Positions 34,651-46,315 of a DNA stretch of 64,000 nt are shown piece after piece. The DNA lies in NCBI RefSeq assembly GCF_000151665.1, contig NW_013171860.1, positions 808,138-872,137 of the forward strand, written 5' to 3'. Made by a program: the position numbers and the translations under genes. Numbering within the stretch: position 1 is the stretch's first letter; each line of letters starts with the position of its first letter. Source of the DNA: Blastocystis hominis (lineage: Eukaryota > Sar > Bigyra > Opalinata > Blastocystidae). The notes under the pieces were generated by a model that did no database searches, was not told the origin of the DNA, and saw only the letters and a list, made by a program, of their open reading frames with translations.

Positions 34651-36178
34651 ATGCAAAACATTGCTGATTTTGTCAATTCTGCTATTAGTAACTATCATAT
34701 TGATAGTTCCATTATTCAAAGTGTGCAGGGATGCTTAAGTAAAGAATGGAAACCAAATGGCTGGATTTCACTCATTTTGAGTAACAAAGAATGTGTAGTA
34801 TTGCAATTTGATAATGGAATATTCATGAATCAAGGATTTGTCCTCAATGAACAGAAAGTGTTGAAAGTGTTTGGAAATCATCAAATTGGTGCTATTTCAT
34901 ATAATGAAGAACAATCCATAGAAGTAGAAGAAGGAATCGTGGATTTGGATCATGGAAGTCGATTTGAAGGATTGGTATTAGCAGAAAACAAGTTTGGAAT
35001 TCCATTTGGATATGGTGAAATGTATGATGATGATGGAATATTGGTGTACAAGGGCATAATGATCAATTGGAAACGATTTGGATATGGAACGAGTTATCAT
35101 AATAATGGATGTATTGAATATGAAGGATATTGGTGTGATGATAATCGATTTGGAATTGGAAAAGTGTATGATCGATATGGCAAATTAGTGAATGAATGTG
35201 AATGGTGTAATGGAATTGAATGTGATATTGAAGAAAAATATGAAGGAGATGGAAGCAAACCACTGAATATCGGAATGAAACATTTGAAACTGACTGACAA
35301 ATGTGTATTGGTTGATTGGGATGTTTCATTGTTGTATAATTTGGAATCAATCGAAATCGGCGATGAATGTTTTGGATCAGTGAAAACATTCCAAATCGAC
35401 GGATTGAATCGATTGAAAACTATCAAAATCGGATGCAATTCATTTACTCAAGAGAAGAATGGTGGTGATGATAAATCGAAATCATTCCACATATTGAATT
35501 GTGAATCATTGGAATCCATTCAAATTGGTGAATATAGTTTCAGTGATTTTGCTGGCGATTTTGAATTGAAGAATCTACCACAATTACAATCCATTCAAAT
35601 TGGGACAATTGGTAGTTATTCAACCAATTTCGATTATAGTTCATTTGTGATTCGAGGTATTGATATGATATTGAGTATTTGAATGATGCATAGATCTTCC
35701 AAATCTACAATCCATTACATTAGGTGATCGTGCATTCGATGATCCCTTATCAACAAAAATTGAAAGTATTGAATGAATTCGAATGAAATGATTGATGTAG
35801 ATCTTCCATCATTACAATCCATTCAACTCGGTTATGGTACACTTCTTGGAAGATCATGGGATGATTCAAGTTCATTGATAATGCGAAGTAATAATGAATT
35901 GATTGTAAATGATTTGTTTTGTAGATCTTCCAAATCTAACATCAATTACTTCAAGAGGATATAGTTTCAATGAAACTCGTGTAGTGATATTGGAAAGTAT
36001 TTCTGAATATTGAATATTGATAGTATTTAGATATTCCAAATCTTCAAAATGTCGAGCTACCTGATTCATTCTGGTGGGTTCGATCGAAATCAATTTCGAG
36101 TATAGTTTGATTGATTTGATTTGATTCATAGATGTTTCTTCCATTCTCGCTGATCTTGTCCACGAAAGCAAGTATTAA
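34651..36178 (+). CDS. MORN plus leucine-rich-repeat protein (paralogue)
   Basis: Six exons (34651-35656, 35694-35765, 35801-35887, 35925-35996, 36031-36099, 36132-36178; introns 37, 35, 37, 34 and 32 nt) give 450 residues. MORN repeats are clear (IPFGYGEMYDDDGILVYKG, FGYGTSYHNNGCIEYEGYW, FGIGKVYDRYGKLV), then LRRs (LESIEIGDECF, LKTIKIGCNSF, LQSIQIG). C-terminal LRR units are one per exon, with introns at the same codon position as in the 14.8 kb gene; both proteins end with an NIPN..NVELP.SF unit. Codon use is far more AT-rich than in the housekeeping genes. Its introns carry TTGAT and GAATG runs. Function unknown. Confidence 0.75.
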
Positions 36179-36253
36179 ATCTATAATATTGATTTGATTT
36201 GATTAGTTTAGTGATTTGTCCTTGTTTAGAAACATCTCCATTGATTGGTTGAT

Positions 36254-36273
36254 TGTTTGTTTGTTTGTTTGTT
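36254..36273 (+). terminator. Expanded TGTTTGTT 3'-end motif
   Basis: Four consecutive TGTT-type units, 76 nt after the stop of the MORN-LRR paralogue; the usual motif expanded as a tandem run. Confidence 0.5.
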
Positions 36274-38640
36274 TTAAACCGATTCTTGTTCACAATTCAT
36301 GATTCTATAATTATCAAAATATCAATCCTGCCTGATTATTATGATGTTCTTCTTTACCATTTTAACAATGATACTCAATTATGATTGTTGTTTCAATCAA
36401 TCAATCAATCAATCATTGTTTTCGATCATTATCATTATCATCATCATTATTATTACCAATGACCCAATGATCACATATTGAACATTCACAAATGATGAAT
36501 CCAATCTATATAATAATAATAATAATAATATACAAATGATGGTTTGAATAGGTTTGAACTAGGATTTGTTCAATATTGATAGGAAACTGCTTGCTTCGAA
36601 TAATCATGAATAATCATGAATAATCATGAATAATAATAAGATTGGATTTGCTAGTGACACAATGGAATGGTTGGAATCGATTGATATTGGATGATTATTC
36701 ACATTTGTGAATCCATTGTTAAATCGGTAGATAATACAATACAATACAATAGAATGATTGATATTGAATTAGGATATTGATTTTGACTTATTGAATAGGA
36801 ATCGATCACTGTATACATAGAATAGAATAGAATAGAATAGAATAGAATAGAATAGAATAGAATAGAATAGAATAGAATAGAATAGAATAGAATAGAATAG
36901 AATAGATTGAATGAATGAATGAGATCCTTGTTACTGATTTACAGATCATTGGTTGTGAGGAGTGTCTTGAGATTGTCAATCATTTCTTAGATAAGATATC
37001 ATTCATTTATTCATTCATTCATTTGATCGTATAATCATTCAAATATCCCATTGCAATTCACATGATTGGTCCACTTTATACAGATTTAACGATATTTCCT
37101 TGTCAACAATCCATCATTCATTCTTATGGTACAAAATATACATAATCACAGTATGCACTCAATTCAAATCGATGTTTGTAGGATTACTCATTCATTCATT
37201 CATTCATTCATTTGCTTGTTTTCATTTCAGTGTTGAATTGCTGAAATCGTATCGAATCCAACTCCAATATCACAACCAATCACATTCCCATTCATTTCGA
37301 TTCTCTCTCATTCACTCTTCATTATCATTATCACGTATTACATCAATAATAAATAACTAATACATATCATTGAATGGATTAAGATCTTAAGCAATGAATA
37401 CTATTTCTTCTTCTTTCATCCATTCATGGTACAAACCATCTCCATGCTATGCAATCTTTGTACATCCAATTCATATTCATTCAATAGATTGTGACCAATT
37501 CACAAATCATTCCAGTACTATTCTATTCACATATAGCATACAATCTGTGATAATATCTATAAATCATTCAGTTACAACCACTATATACCAATCATTGTGC
37601 ATTCCAACTAACAATAACGGAATTTACTACAAACTCCAATCATTCATTCATGGATTGGTTATTCCAGTACTAAGTATCAACAGTATTGTTCCTGCTACTC
37701 AGAATTAGTTATTTTATGAAAATGGATTTAACAGAATCAAACATTGTGTTAAGCCAATGAAATGACAGAATCGTGCTTGTCTGGATTTTGTTTGTTTTGA
37801 AGCAAAACTATGCATGATCTATGTAATTCGTATCAGGATGTGTTAAAACAGATCCCTGTGAAATATCATCATTTCAGCTATTGTTCGTCATAATTTGTGA
37901 AAATGACTGCATTTCCATTGCTACTTCACACATATGTTATTTTCTACTATTTTATTACATTCTAGTATTGTTGTTGTTTTCATTCACATTGGCCATTTCT
38001 GATTATTCCACACTTCCCTATCTTATTTTCACAGTATTCTATTCCATGGAATATACTAATAAGCCAAAATATACAATCAATCACAAATACACATTATTCT
38101 ATCTTCCCATACAGAACAATGATGATGATGATGATGACAAAACATCAACTATTCACAATCAATACTATTGAGAATAACTATTGTGAAGAATCTTGTTTGT
38201 TAATACTGCTCATTCCTTCTCTAAGCTTATAACATGAACTAGCAACATTATTAGTTGTCACATTTAGAATGTGAATTCATTATGGGCTTTGATACAATTC
38301 ATATCACACAATATGTACCAAAATGAAACAATACACATTTGTTGTTATTCTATTGCAGATATTCATTTTTTAAGTATTGATTCAAAGTATCTCGAGACTA
38401 TATTATACAGATTAGTCATATATCAAAGGAAATACAACAATACTTGTGGTAAATGACTGATTCATCCTTCCTATTTCTATTGGTGAACTCATCCATATTT
38501 GATACATGTCACATAACAAAAATGATCCTATTTTCACTACAACAAAAAGCTCTTTCGATCAATAATAATATGATTTATCAACTTGTAGCTATCTTAAACC
38601 TCATTAATATGGAACAATAGTAGTAAGGGAATGGCACTAT
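36274..38640. other. AT- and microsatellite-rich, gene-free
   Basis: Dense simple repeats (CAAT, AAT, AATC, AATAG, ATTC); frames are short and low-complexity. No gene or RNA supported. Confidence 0.5.
36819..36905. repeat. (AATAG)n microsatellite
   Basis: About 17 perfect pentamer units in a row. Confidence 0.95.
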
Positions 38641-39033
38641 TTGCGTGAAACTTGGTGGCAGTTTTCTTTATATGCTATTTTGCTCCATGACCACAATTGC
38701 GACCCTTTGTCCATCGTTGTAATCGACCAACCGATTCTGAGTCCTCGACTATCGTTCCCAGGCTGTCTGGTCGACAATCATCGGTCAGGAACCAGGTTTC
38801 GCGCTTTCTTATGCCAACTCCTTTCTACTATCAACCTAGTGCTCATTTCTATTTTTGTGATTGTTGTGTCAGTTATACTTGGATGCAAGAAAGCAGTAGA
38901 CATACCTAGCAAAGGTGAATTATTGTTATTTCTCTTGTATTTACATGTTTGTTTGTCTATTTGTAATGACCGAAACCCAATGTGTGTACATTGTCATCAC
39001 AAATCCATCTATTGTTGTCTATGCAAGTCATAA
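38641..39033 (+). other. Unrecognised GC-richer island with possible membrane segment
   Basis: A 130-codon open frame without a convincing start. It contains a hydrophobic run (INLVLISIFVIVVSVILGC) and stands out from the AT-rich surroundings. I do not recognise it. It lies just upstream of Polinton-like fragment B and could be a remnant of that element, of a surface gene, or chance. Confidence 0.2.
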
Positions 39034-39549
39034 GTGTCTTTGGTAAAGAGAGAACATGCATTATTCCATTCTCATACAAGATTCACCTCTCAATAGTACA
39101 TTCGATTGGATCAATCCTTCCAAGTTCAGAAATCCATTTATCACTTCCATAACTGTTCTATCCAAATCCAATCAAGTCATGTTCAATAATGTGGACTCAA
39201 CCAATGTGGTGACAAACACCAATGGTGAAGAGGTAACGATCTCGCCTGGTTATTATACACTGAGTGAAATCATTGCCATTCTGAACACCATGATTAATAC
39301 TACATTCTCAATTTCCACAATGGCTACAAGTTATGAGTGTATTTGGATCCAGTCTCCATACTCTATCGATTCCACGAGGTACATATGATATCGAAACGAT
39401 CATCACAATGTTGAATGCGAGTGATGTTCTATTTGAAATAGTGTATAGTGGAGAAAATGTATTTCGAGTCTATAACCAGTTTGTGATTTTTCCTCTGACA
39501 CAACTCATTCATTCCTTGAATATAGTGATTCATTTATTGAGGTATGTGT

Positions 39550-40559
39550 GGAACATGAATGGGATCAAGGAACTATGGAAACCAGCAAAACGAAGAGGTG
39601 CCACTCGAATGATCATTAGTGGATTCAAACAAAACATATACTTCATCGATCTTATCGATTTCTTTTCCAAACAACACAAATCGATACAGGAAGTGTTGGG
39701 ATCACAAAAGAGTACTGGATTCTACAAGAATCGTGGATACAAATATGTCCTTGTATGTATTGATGGATATTCGAAATACCTGATGACTCGGAAATTGAAA
39801 AGTAAGAGTGCTACAGAAGTCACGCATGCAATGAAGGATATCATTCAAACATATGGCGAATCATCAAAGCATATTTGCTTGGATCGAGGTACCGAGTTCA
39901 CCAATGCCATCTTTCGTACCAACATCTTGAACAAGTATGATATCACTATGTATCACATGGATTCAGCGAATAAGGCAGTACTAGCCGAACGAACAATTCG
40001 AGATATCAAGGAATACATCATGGTTCCTTCACTCCATTCAATCAATCAATGGAAAGGTGTATGGTTCGACTTGATCGATGGTACAGTTCGTCGACACAAT
40101 GGAAGGAAGATCAGAGACATCGGATATACACCCAATGACATTTGGCTTAACAACAACAACGATATCTTGTACACGGAGAAAACAGAACCATCCAACATGA
40201 CAGCAAAGGACACAACACCGCAATTCGATGTTGGTGATTATGTTGGAGTGACACGAAGACCTCGCATTCTGGAAAAGCGATCATTGACGAGCAAATGGTC
40301 TCAGGACTTGGTTGAAGTTGTTGACATTGACGATCACATCATGCCATTGATGTACGAAGTGAAAGATGTGGAAAGCGATAGCACACAGAAGTGTTATGAT
40401 TGGGAACTGCTGGCTAGCAAATGTAAACCACAACCAGCACTACCCATCACTCGATCCAAGAGTCGAAAGGAACCCAATGCATTGAGAGAGGAAGCAAAAT
40501 CACATCGACCCATTACAAGCACCCAGAAGAAAAAACAACAACCTCGCTCAAGTGTTTGA
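39550..40559 (+). mobile_element. Integrase part of fragment B
   Basis: Retrovirus-like (rve) DDE integrase core: YVLVCIDGYSKYLMTRKL, then HICLDRGTEFTN, then LAERTIRDIKEYI, followed by a basic C-terminal region with a small SH3/chromo-like stretch (FDVGDYVGVTRRP). It resembles Polinton integrases rather than LTR elements because no reverse transcriptase or gag is nearby. Confidence 0.75.
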
Positions 40560-41250
40560 AAACGATTGTGATGCTCTTCACACCTCCCAGACATACAAGA
40601 GAAGAGATATTCGTGAATGCAGAGATCGTATGACTCTCACTTGTCCATTCGATTCCATTTATCAGTTTGGTATGGGAAAGGGTCACAAGATTGTTGAGTG
40701 TATCGATGAAGGGCACATCGATCAATGACACACCATCCATTGAAACACTCACCTTGTATCCCTTATCCACAATCGATTCGATGGAATCACAATGTTTGAA
40801 TAGGGCATAATTCTCATTGTAACATGGAATCGATGTGATTATGAGATATAAAGCAGAAGATAATTCAAATTGGCATTGATTATTGAATGGTTGAGTAGAT
40901 GTGGGTGTATGTTCAAAGAGTGTGGCATTATTGACTTTCACAAAACACTCAGAAGGTATCGTCCATGAATATTGAGGAACGCCATCCACTGTCTCACGCA
41001 CGAGGGCATGTTTGCCATCGTTCTCGGGCATATTGATGAGCATGGTATCGAGCTTCTTGAACGTGTAATTGTTTCCATTGCTGCTGAATATGTACGACAT
41101 TGATTTATTCAATTTACTTTGGTTGATTTCGTTCATAGCATTTGACATATACACCCTTCAGACACGTTCCATTCATATTCGAATATGTGAACATATTGAG
41201 TGAGAAGCGAGCGAAATCCAACACCACTGTGAAAAAAACTATTTTAGTTA

Positions 41251-42120
41251 TTGGCAAGACCGACATATAGCAAGCTCGTGGAAACTGGGTTGAAACGAAT
41301 GAAATTGAAGTTCGCCACCACTTGGAATGAACGCAAGGCCATTATTCAGAAACATGGATATGACATGATCGCAGAAAGCGCCATGTATTCCGAGAATTTG
41401 ATTAGCATCAATCGGAATACACAGGTGCGTAAAGCCGAGAAGCCATTCTTCATTGGATTTGCCATTCTGGACTTGTCCAAATACATCATATACGATTTCT
41501 ACTACAATGTGTTCAAAAACACATTCGATGGCATGGAATTACTGGGACAGGACACAAATTCGATCATTGTGGAACTGAGTGACAAGGGCATTATCGTTCA
41601 CAAGATGTATGAAATGTACAAATCATTCGACTACTCGGAGTTGGATAACACGAGCTACTTCTATGAGCAACTCGTGAACTATTACGATCAAAAAGTGGAC
41701 AAGAACAATTTCCCTTTGTTGTCATCGTTCCTCAACTTTTACATGAAGCTGCCTGAACCCATCTTCAAGGATGAACACTACAGACATCGTATCAAGGTGT
41801 TCGTGGGTCTCAGACCGAAAATGTATTGTCTTGTCGATGAGAAGCATGTGATACACAATGCCACAAAGGGAGTTCCTCGCAATGTCATAATCGATAGTGA
41901 GAGAATGTGTGCGAAGAACATCGAATTGTACAAGCATGTCCCTGAGGCTGAGAAGAAGGGAGATACAATCATTGAGGACAGCTTCAAACGCATCAATAAC
42001 CAAGGATTCGATATTACCAACAAGGAGCAAATCAAGATACTCATGATTAGCATGGACAACATAAGATGGATTTTGGATATGGCAACGTGCAAACACTGGC
42101 CTGCAGTCATTACCAATTGA
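41251..42120 (+). mobile_element. Family B DNA polymerase part of fragment B
   Basis: Resembles the C-terminal palm/thumb portion of protein-primed polymerases of Polintons: GFAILDLSKYIIYDFYYNVFK, then a polymerase-like LLGQDTNSIIVEL segment and YFYEQLVNYYDQ. Only this part is found in the window. Confidence 0.6.
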
Positions 42121-42510
42121 GGGACCTGTAAAGAAGAAGTTGTTTTTACTTTGAACAGTCATGGAAGGGATGTAGGGGTTTCGATACTTGTAAGGGTTGA
42201 TCCAGGAGAGCAGGCTGATTTGAAACGATTCTGGTCAAAATCGGCTGCTTTCGATTGTCATAGATTTGTTTTCTTAATTGTAATTTCCCTACTACTGTTA
42301 GAATCGAATGAAAGATCATTCAATCACTTAGCTGAGCGATAGCAACTACGCGAAAGATAATAGAGGAAACAAGCAAGATTCATTAAGCCCCTCCTCTCTC
42401 TCCATCCATCCAACGCACTTCCAACAAACAACTCACTCAACCCATCATTTAAATACAGCAAATAAGCCCAACTCAATCAATCAATCAATCCAGTGTACAT
42501 TCTCCTTTCT
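42121..42510. other. Intergenic
   Basis: Between fragment B and the HSP90 3' end. Contains the minus-strand 3' motif at 42423-42430; otherwise nothing seen. Confidence 0.5.
42423..42430 (-). terminator. TGTTTGTT 3'-end motif of ER HSP90
   Basis: Reverse-strand TGTTTGTT preceded by T then GAGT, about 80 nt past the stop. Confidence 0.6.
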
Positions 42511-45371
42511 TTACAGCTCGTCATCCTCCTCGTCCTCCTTGCGATCCTTCTTCAGCATCTCGCGGAACTCGTCCTCATCCATCTGTTCTCCGTTCTTCAG
42601 ATCCACCTTGATGCCGTTCTCGTTCTCGTCCTCGTCCTCCTCCGTCGCTTCTTCCTCCTCTTCCTCCTCGTTCGTTTCCTCGGGCACTTCAATCTCGGGC
42701 TCCAACTCCATGCTCTCCAGCTGCAGCGACTCCTTCATCAGGCTGTACAGACGCGTGGCGAACTCGTTGGGCTCCTCGATCATGAAGCCGGAGTTCATCA
42801 GCGCGCTGTCGTACAGCAGATTGGCGAAGTCGCGCGCCACGTCGCTCTCCGGATCCTCGTCGGCCATCTTCTGCAGGCTGGAAATGATCGGGTGGCGCGG
42901 ATTGATCTCCATGATCTTGTGCGACTTCAAGTACTTCGCTCGCTCCGGGTTCTGCAGCGCCTGCGACTTCATGATGCGCTCCATCGTGGCGGAGTAGCCG
43001 TAGCGGCTCGTCGAGAGCACGGCGGGCGCGGACTCCAGCTTGCTGGAAATCTCCACCTTGTCCACCTTGTCGCCCAGCAGCTCCTTCAGCCACTTCGTGA
43101 AGCTCTCGTACTTCTCCTCGTAGGCCTTCTGCACCTTCTTCTGATGCTCCTTCTCGTCGCCCAGCTCGACGCCCTCCTTCGTGATGTCCTGCAGCGTTTT
43201 GCCGTTGAATTCCCGCAGGTTCTGCGCCACGTACTCATCGATCGCCTCCGTGAAGTACAGAACCTCCACACCGCGACGCTTGAACGTCTCCAGGAACATC
43301 GACTCGGCCAGCTTCTCCTCCGAGTCGCCGCTCACGAAGTAGATCTGCTTCTGCCAGTCCTTCATGCGCTTCACGTAGTTCTCCAGCGAGGTCCACTTGC
43401 CCTCCGAGGTCGACGACTTGTAGCGCAGCAGACGCGCCAGCTTGTTGCGGTTCGCGCTGTCCTCGATCACTCCGATCTTCAGCGACTTGCCGAACTGCTC
43501 CCACAGCTCGATGTAGTTCGCGTTGTCTTCAGGCTGCGTGCTCTCCACTTCCTCCTCCTCCTTCTGCTCAGTCTGCTCAGTCTGCTCCACTTGCTCCTCC
43601 GTCTCGGTCTTCTCGGCTTCCTTCTCGGCCTTCTCGGCCTCCTTCTCCGCAGCCGTTTCCTCGGCCAGCTTCTTGATCATCTCGATGGCCTTGCGCACGA
43701 TCTTCTTGCCCATCACCTTCAGCACCTTGTCCTGCGACAGCTGCTCACGCGACACGTTCAGAGGCAGATCGTCCGAGTCCACGACACCCACCACAAAGGA
43801 CAGATAGCGAGGAAGCAGATCGTCGAACGAATCCTGGATCAGCACCTTGCGCACGTACAGATGCAGGTTGTTCATCTTCTTGTGGTAGAAGTCCTCGTAC
43901 AGATCGGCGGGCGCCTTCTTGGGCAGGTACAGAATGCACTTGAAGTCGATCTCTCCCTCCGCCTTGAAGTGGGTCCAGGTCAGAGGCTCCTGCTCGCTGT
44001 TGCGCACCAGCGTCTTGTAGAAGTTGGCGTACTCCTCGTCCGAAATCTCGCTCTTGTCGCGAGACCAGATCGCCTTCTGCTCGTTCATGAGCTCCCAGTC
44101 CCACACCGTCTTCTCCTCCGTGCGCGTCTTGGGCTTGTCGCTCTCCGCCTCTTCTTCCTCGACTTCCTCCGCGTTGCTTCCTTCCTCATCCTCCAGATCT
44201 TCGCCCTCGAACACGTCCTCCTCTTCCTCTTCCTCCACAGGCACCTCCACCGTCTCCGTGTGGCTCTTATACAGATAGATCGGGAACGTAATGAACTCCG
44301 AGTACTTCTTGATCAGGCCTTCCAGCTTGTCCGCATCCAAATATTCCTTCGCATCGTCCTTCAGATACATCGTGATCTCCGTACCGCGACCCAGCGTGTT
44401 GCCCGCAGGATCTTCGCCCACCTTGAACGTCGCATCCGCGCTGGATTCCCAGATGTGCTGAACGGGATCCTCGTCGCTCTTGGATCGCACCACCACGCGA
44501 TCCGACACCAAATACACAGAGTAGAAACCCACACCGAACTGACCGATCATGTTCAGATCGCCTCCAGCAGCCATCTTCTCCACGAACTGCGTCGTACCCG
44601 ACTTGGCCACCGTTCCAAGATGCTCGATCAGCTCTTGCTTCGTCATACCAATACCACGATCCGTGATCGTCAGAGTACCAGCCTCCTCGTCGAACTTGAT
44701 GCGAATATCCAAGTCGTCCACGGAGTCATCTCCCAGAGCCTAGAGACATCGTTAGATAAATGTTCAACAATTTGCAAATTCATTCATTCATTCATTCATT
44801 CATTCATTCATTCATTCATTCATTCATTCATTCATTCATTCATTCGAACACAACAGCATGATTCAGACCGCGTTTTCACGCAAAGTGCGTTCATACGAAT
44901 AGAGGACCAGAAGGGTTCGCCAGCACAAAGCTGTTCCTGGAGATCTCTATCCTCACAGACACAAGCTCATCATAATCGTACAAAAAGAAGCACAATTCAC
45001 AACGTTTGACATTGCATTGAACAACTACGTACCTCGTTATTCGTCAGAGAAATGAAACGGATCTTGTCAAGCGCATCAGCAGAGTTCGAAATCACTTCAC
45101 GCAAGAACACATCCTTATTCTGGTAAAGAGAGTTAATAATAATATCCATAAGACGATTCACTTCCGTTTGGAATTCATAAGTTTCCATCGTAGGATTCTC
45201 CTCTACAGCCTCCTCCGAAGTCTCGATAGGGCTCTCCTCCATAATTTCATCATCCTCCTGGGCAAACACCATCATACCTATCAATTATCAACTCTTTCAG
45301 GATTTACTCGGTCCAGAGAGGAGCGCAACCACCATAAGCGTATAGAGCAAATACTTCAGAATGCTTTTCAT
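42511..45371 (-). CDS. HSP90B1: Endoplasmic reticulum HSP90 (endoplasmin/GRP94)
   Basis: Three exons (45371-45308, 45277-45033, 44739-42511) give 845 residues. The first intron is 30 nt; the second is 293 nt, an outlier. A signal peptide spans the first junction ([20 protein letters not shown]). HSP90 N-terminal ATPase motifs follow: [59 protein letters not shown] long acidic linker separates it from the middle domain ([19 protein letters not shown]), and the C-terminal domain ends in a highly acidic tail. The last residues EEDDEL resemble a KDEL-type retrieval signal, supporting ER residence. It folds secreted and membrane clients such as the surface proteins encoded in this window (inference). 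Confidence 0.95.
44781..44847. repeat. (ATTC)n microsatellite inside HSP90B1 intron
   Basis: About 16 tetramer units on the plus strand. Confidence 0.95.
44859..44977 (-). ncRNA. Candidate intronic C/D-box snoRNA
   Basis: On the minus strand: box C ATGATGA (44973-44967) and box D CTGA (44866-44863), about 111 nt apart, flanked by GATT and AATC that can pair as a terminal stem. The interior is GC-richer than the rest of the intron and can fold (GGATAGAG with CTCTATTC; CAGC with GCTG). Residues just before box D (GAAAACGCGGT) would be the guide. It ends like U3 (ACGCGGTCTGA), but no U3 box A is present. Target not identified. Confidence 0.4.
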
Positions 45372-45603
45372 CAGTTATTGCACAAAGAAAAAGTAATCTG
45401 GGGAAAATGCATATTCTAGAACAACTCATTTGCTTGGGGGTCACAGAATCTCCTGCCAATCACAGAGTGGAGATTGCTACCCAGGGGCAGTGCCGATTAA
45501 ATGTCTGATTTCTTGAAAATACTGTGAAATATCGAAATATCTACTCAGCATCACATCATCTGTCCACCTAAAAACCGTCACATTATCTTTGTGTATCGAG
45601 GAC

Positions 45604-46282
45604 ATGGGACGTGATCAACAGTCTGTTTATGATTATTATGACTGCAAAAATATAGTAAACGTTGTAAATGAAGTGAATGCGAAAAAGGTTTATCTTGTCG
45701 GTGTATTTATGACAATAGATTGCTCTTCAGTTTCCCGATAGTATGTTATCGGAAGCAGATGTGATAAGTTCAGAATTGAAGGTTTGGACAATATTACCTT
45801 TGTAATGTACAGAGTCACCTAGATGAAGACTGCAATATTTATATTTTGGGAGATACGACTGTTTGCCCTTGTTGTGTTGATGTGGTACTAACTATTTGTG
45901 CTTTTCTAGCATAGGTGGACCTAGAACACATAAATGCAGAAATGGTGGTTCATTTTGGTGACGCATGCATGTCTCTCGTTCAAGATATACCGGTTTACTA
46001 TGCATTCGAAAACGATCTTCTCGATATTGACTACATTACGGATAATATTTGATGTAATATGACGTTCTTGAAGTGTTCAGAATTGCTATAGGCACTCTTT
46101 CTGTCTATCGATACGGAGAAATGCTAAACCGACTTTCCTTTCTCGCAGAGCAGCATGAGCAGGTTGCTTATCCCTTCATGGTTGGGAAACTCACACTTCC
46201 GAAGCTCGCAAACTTTCCTGGAATGGAAGGTTTCGTGCTGATTGGCTGTGAACGCAGTTGCTTTATCGATACGCATGTAATT

Positions 46283-46315
<33 letters not shown>

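Larger units (their letters stand above)
39056..42120. mobile_element. Polinton/Maverick-like element fragment B
   Basis: Parts in order: a structural-type gene part homologous to fragment A (about 39056-39540, +), a retrovirus-like integrase (39550-40559, +), an uncharacterised frame (40513-41154, -), and the C-terminal part of a protein-primed family B DNA polymerase (41251-42120, +). Integrase together with protein-primed PolB is the hallmark of Polintons. I see no packaging ATPase or protease and no terminal inverted repeats, so only part of an element is present. Broken, with several breaks. Frames are long and codon use matches the AT-rich surroundings, suggesting a moderately recent insertion. 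Confidence 0.7.
44740..45032 (-). other. Unusually long intron of HSP90B1
   Basis: 293 nt, GTACGT donor and CTCTAG acceptor, against 24-54 nt for all other introns resolved here. It holds an ATTC microsatellite and a candidate snoRNA. Confidence 0.85.

Noticed and set aside
36819-36905. CRISPR-like array
   Set aside because: Pure pentamer tandem repeat with no spacers, in a eukaryotic genome.
44859-44977. U3 snoRNA
   Set aside because: The end ACGCGGTCTGA matches U3, but box A and the GAC-type 5' domain are absent; kept only as a generic C/D candidate.
42493-45009. 838-codon plus-strand open frame
   Set aside because: Exactly antisense to GC-rich HSP90 codons; sequence is low-complexity Leu/Arg/His with no family features.
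45885-45914. DPH2 GTG GTA reading through the third intron
   Set aside because: The intron is a multiple of 3, but retained sequence contains TAG; splicing restores CCVDVVDLEH.
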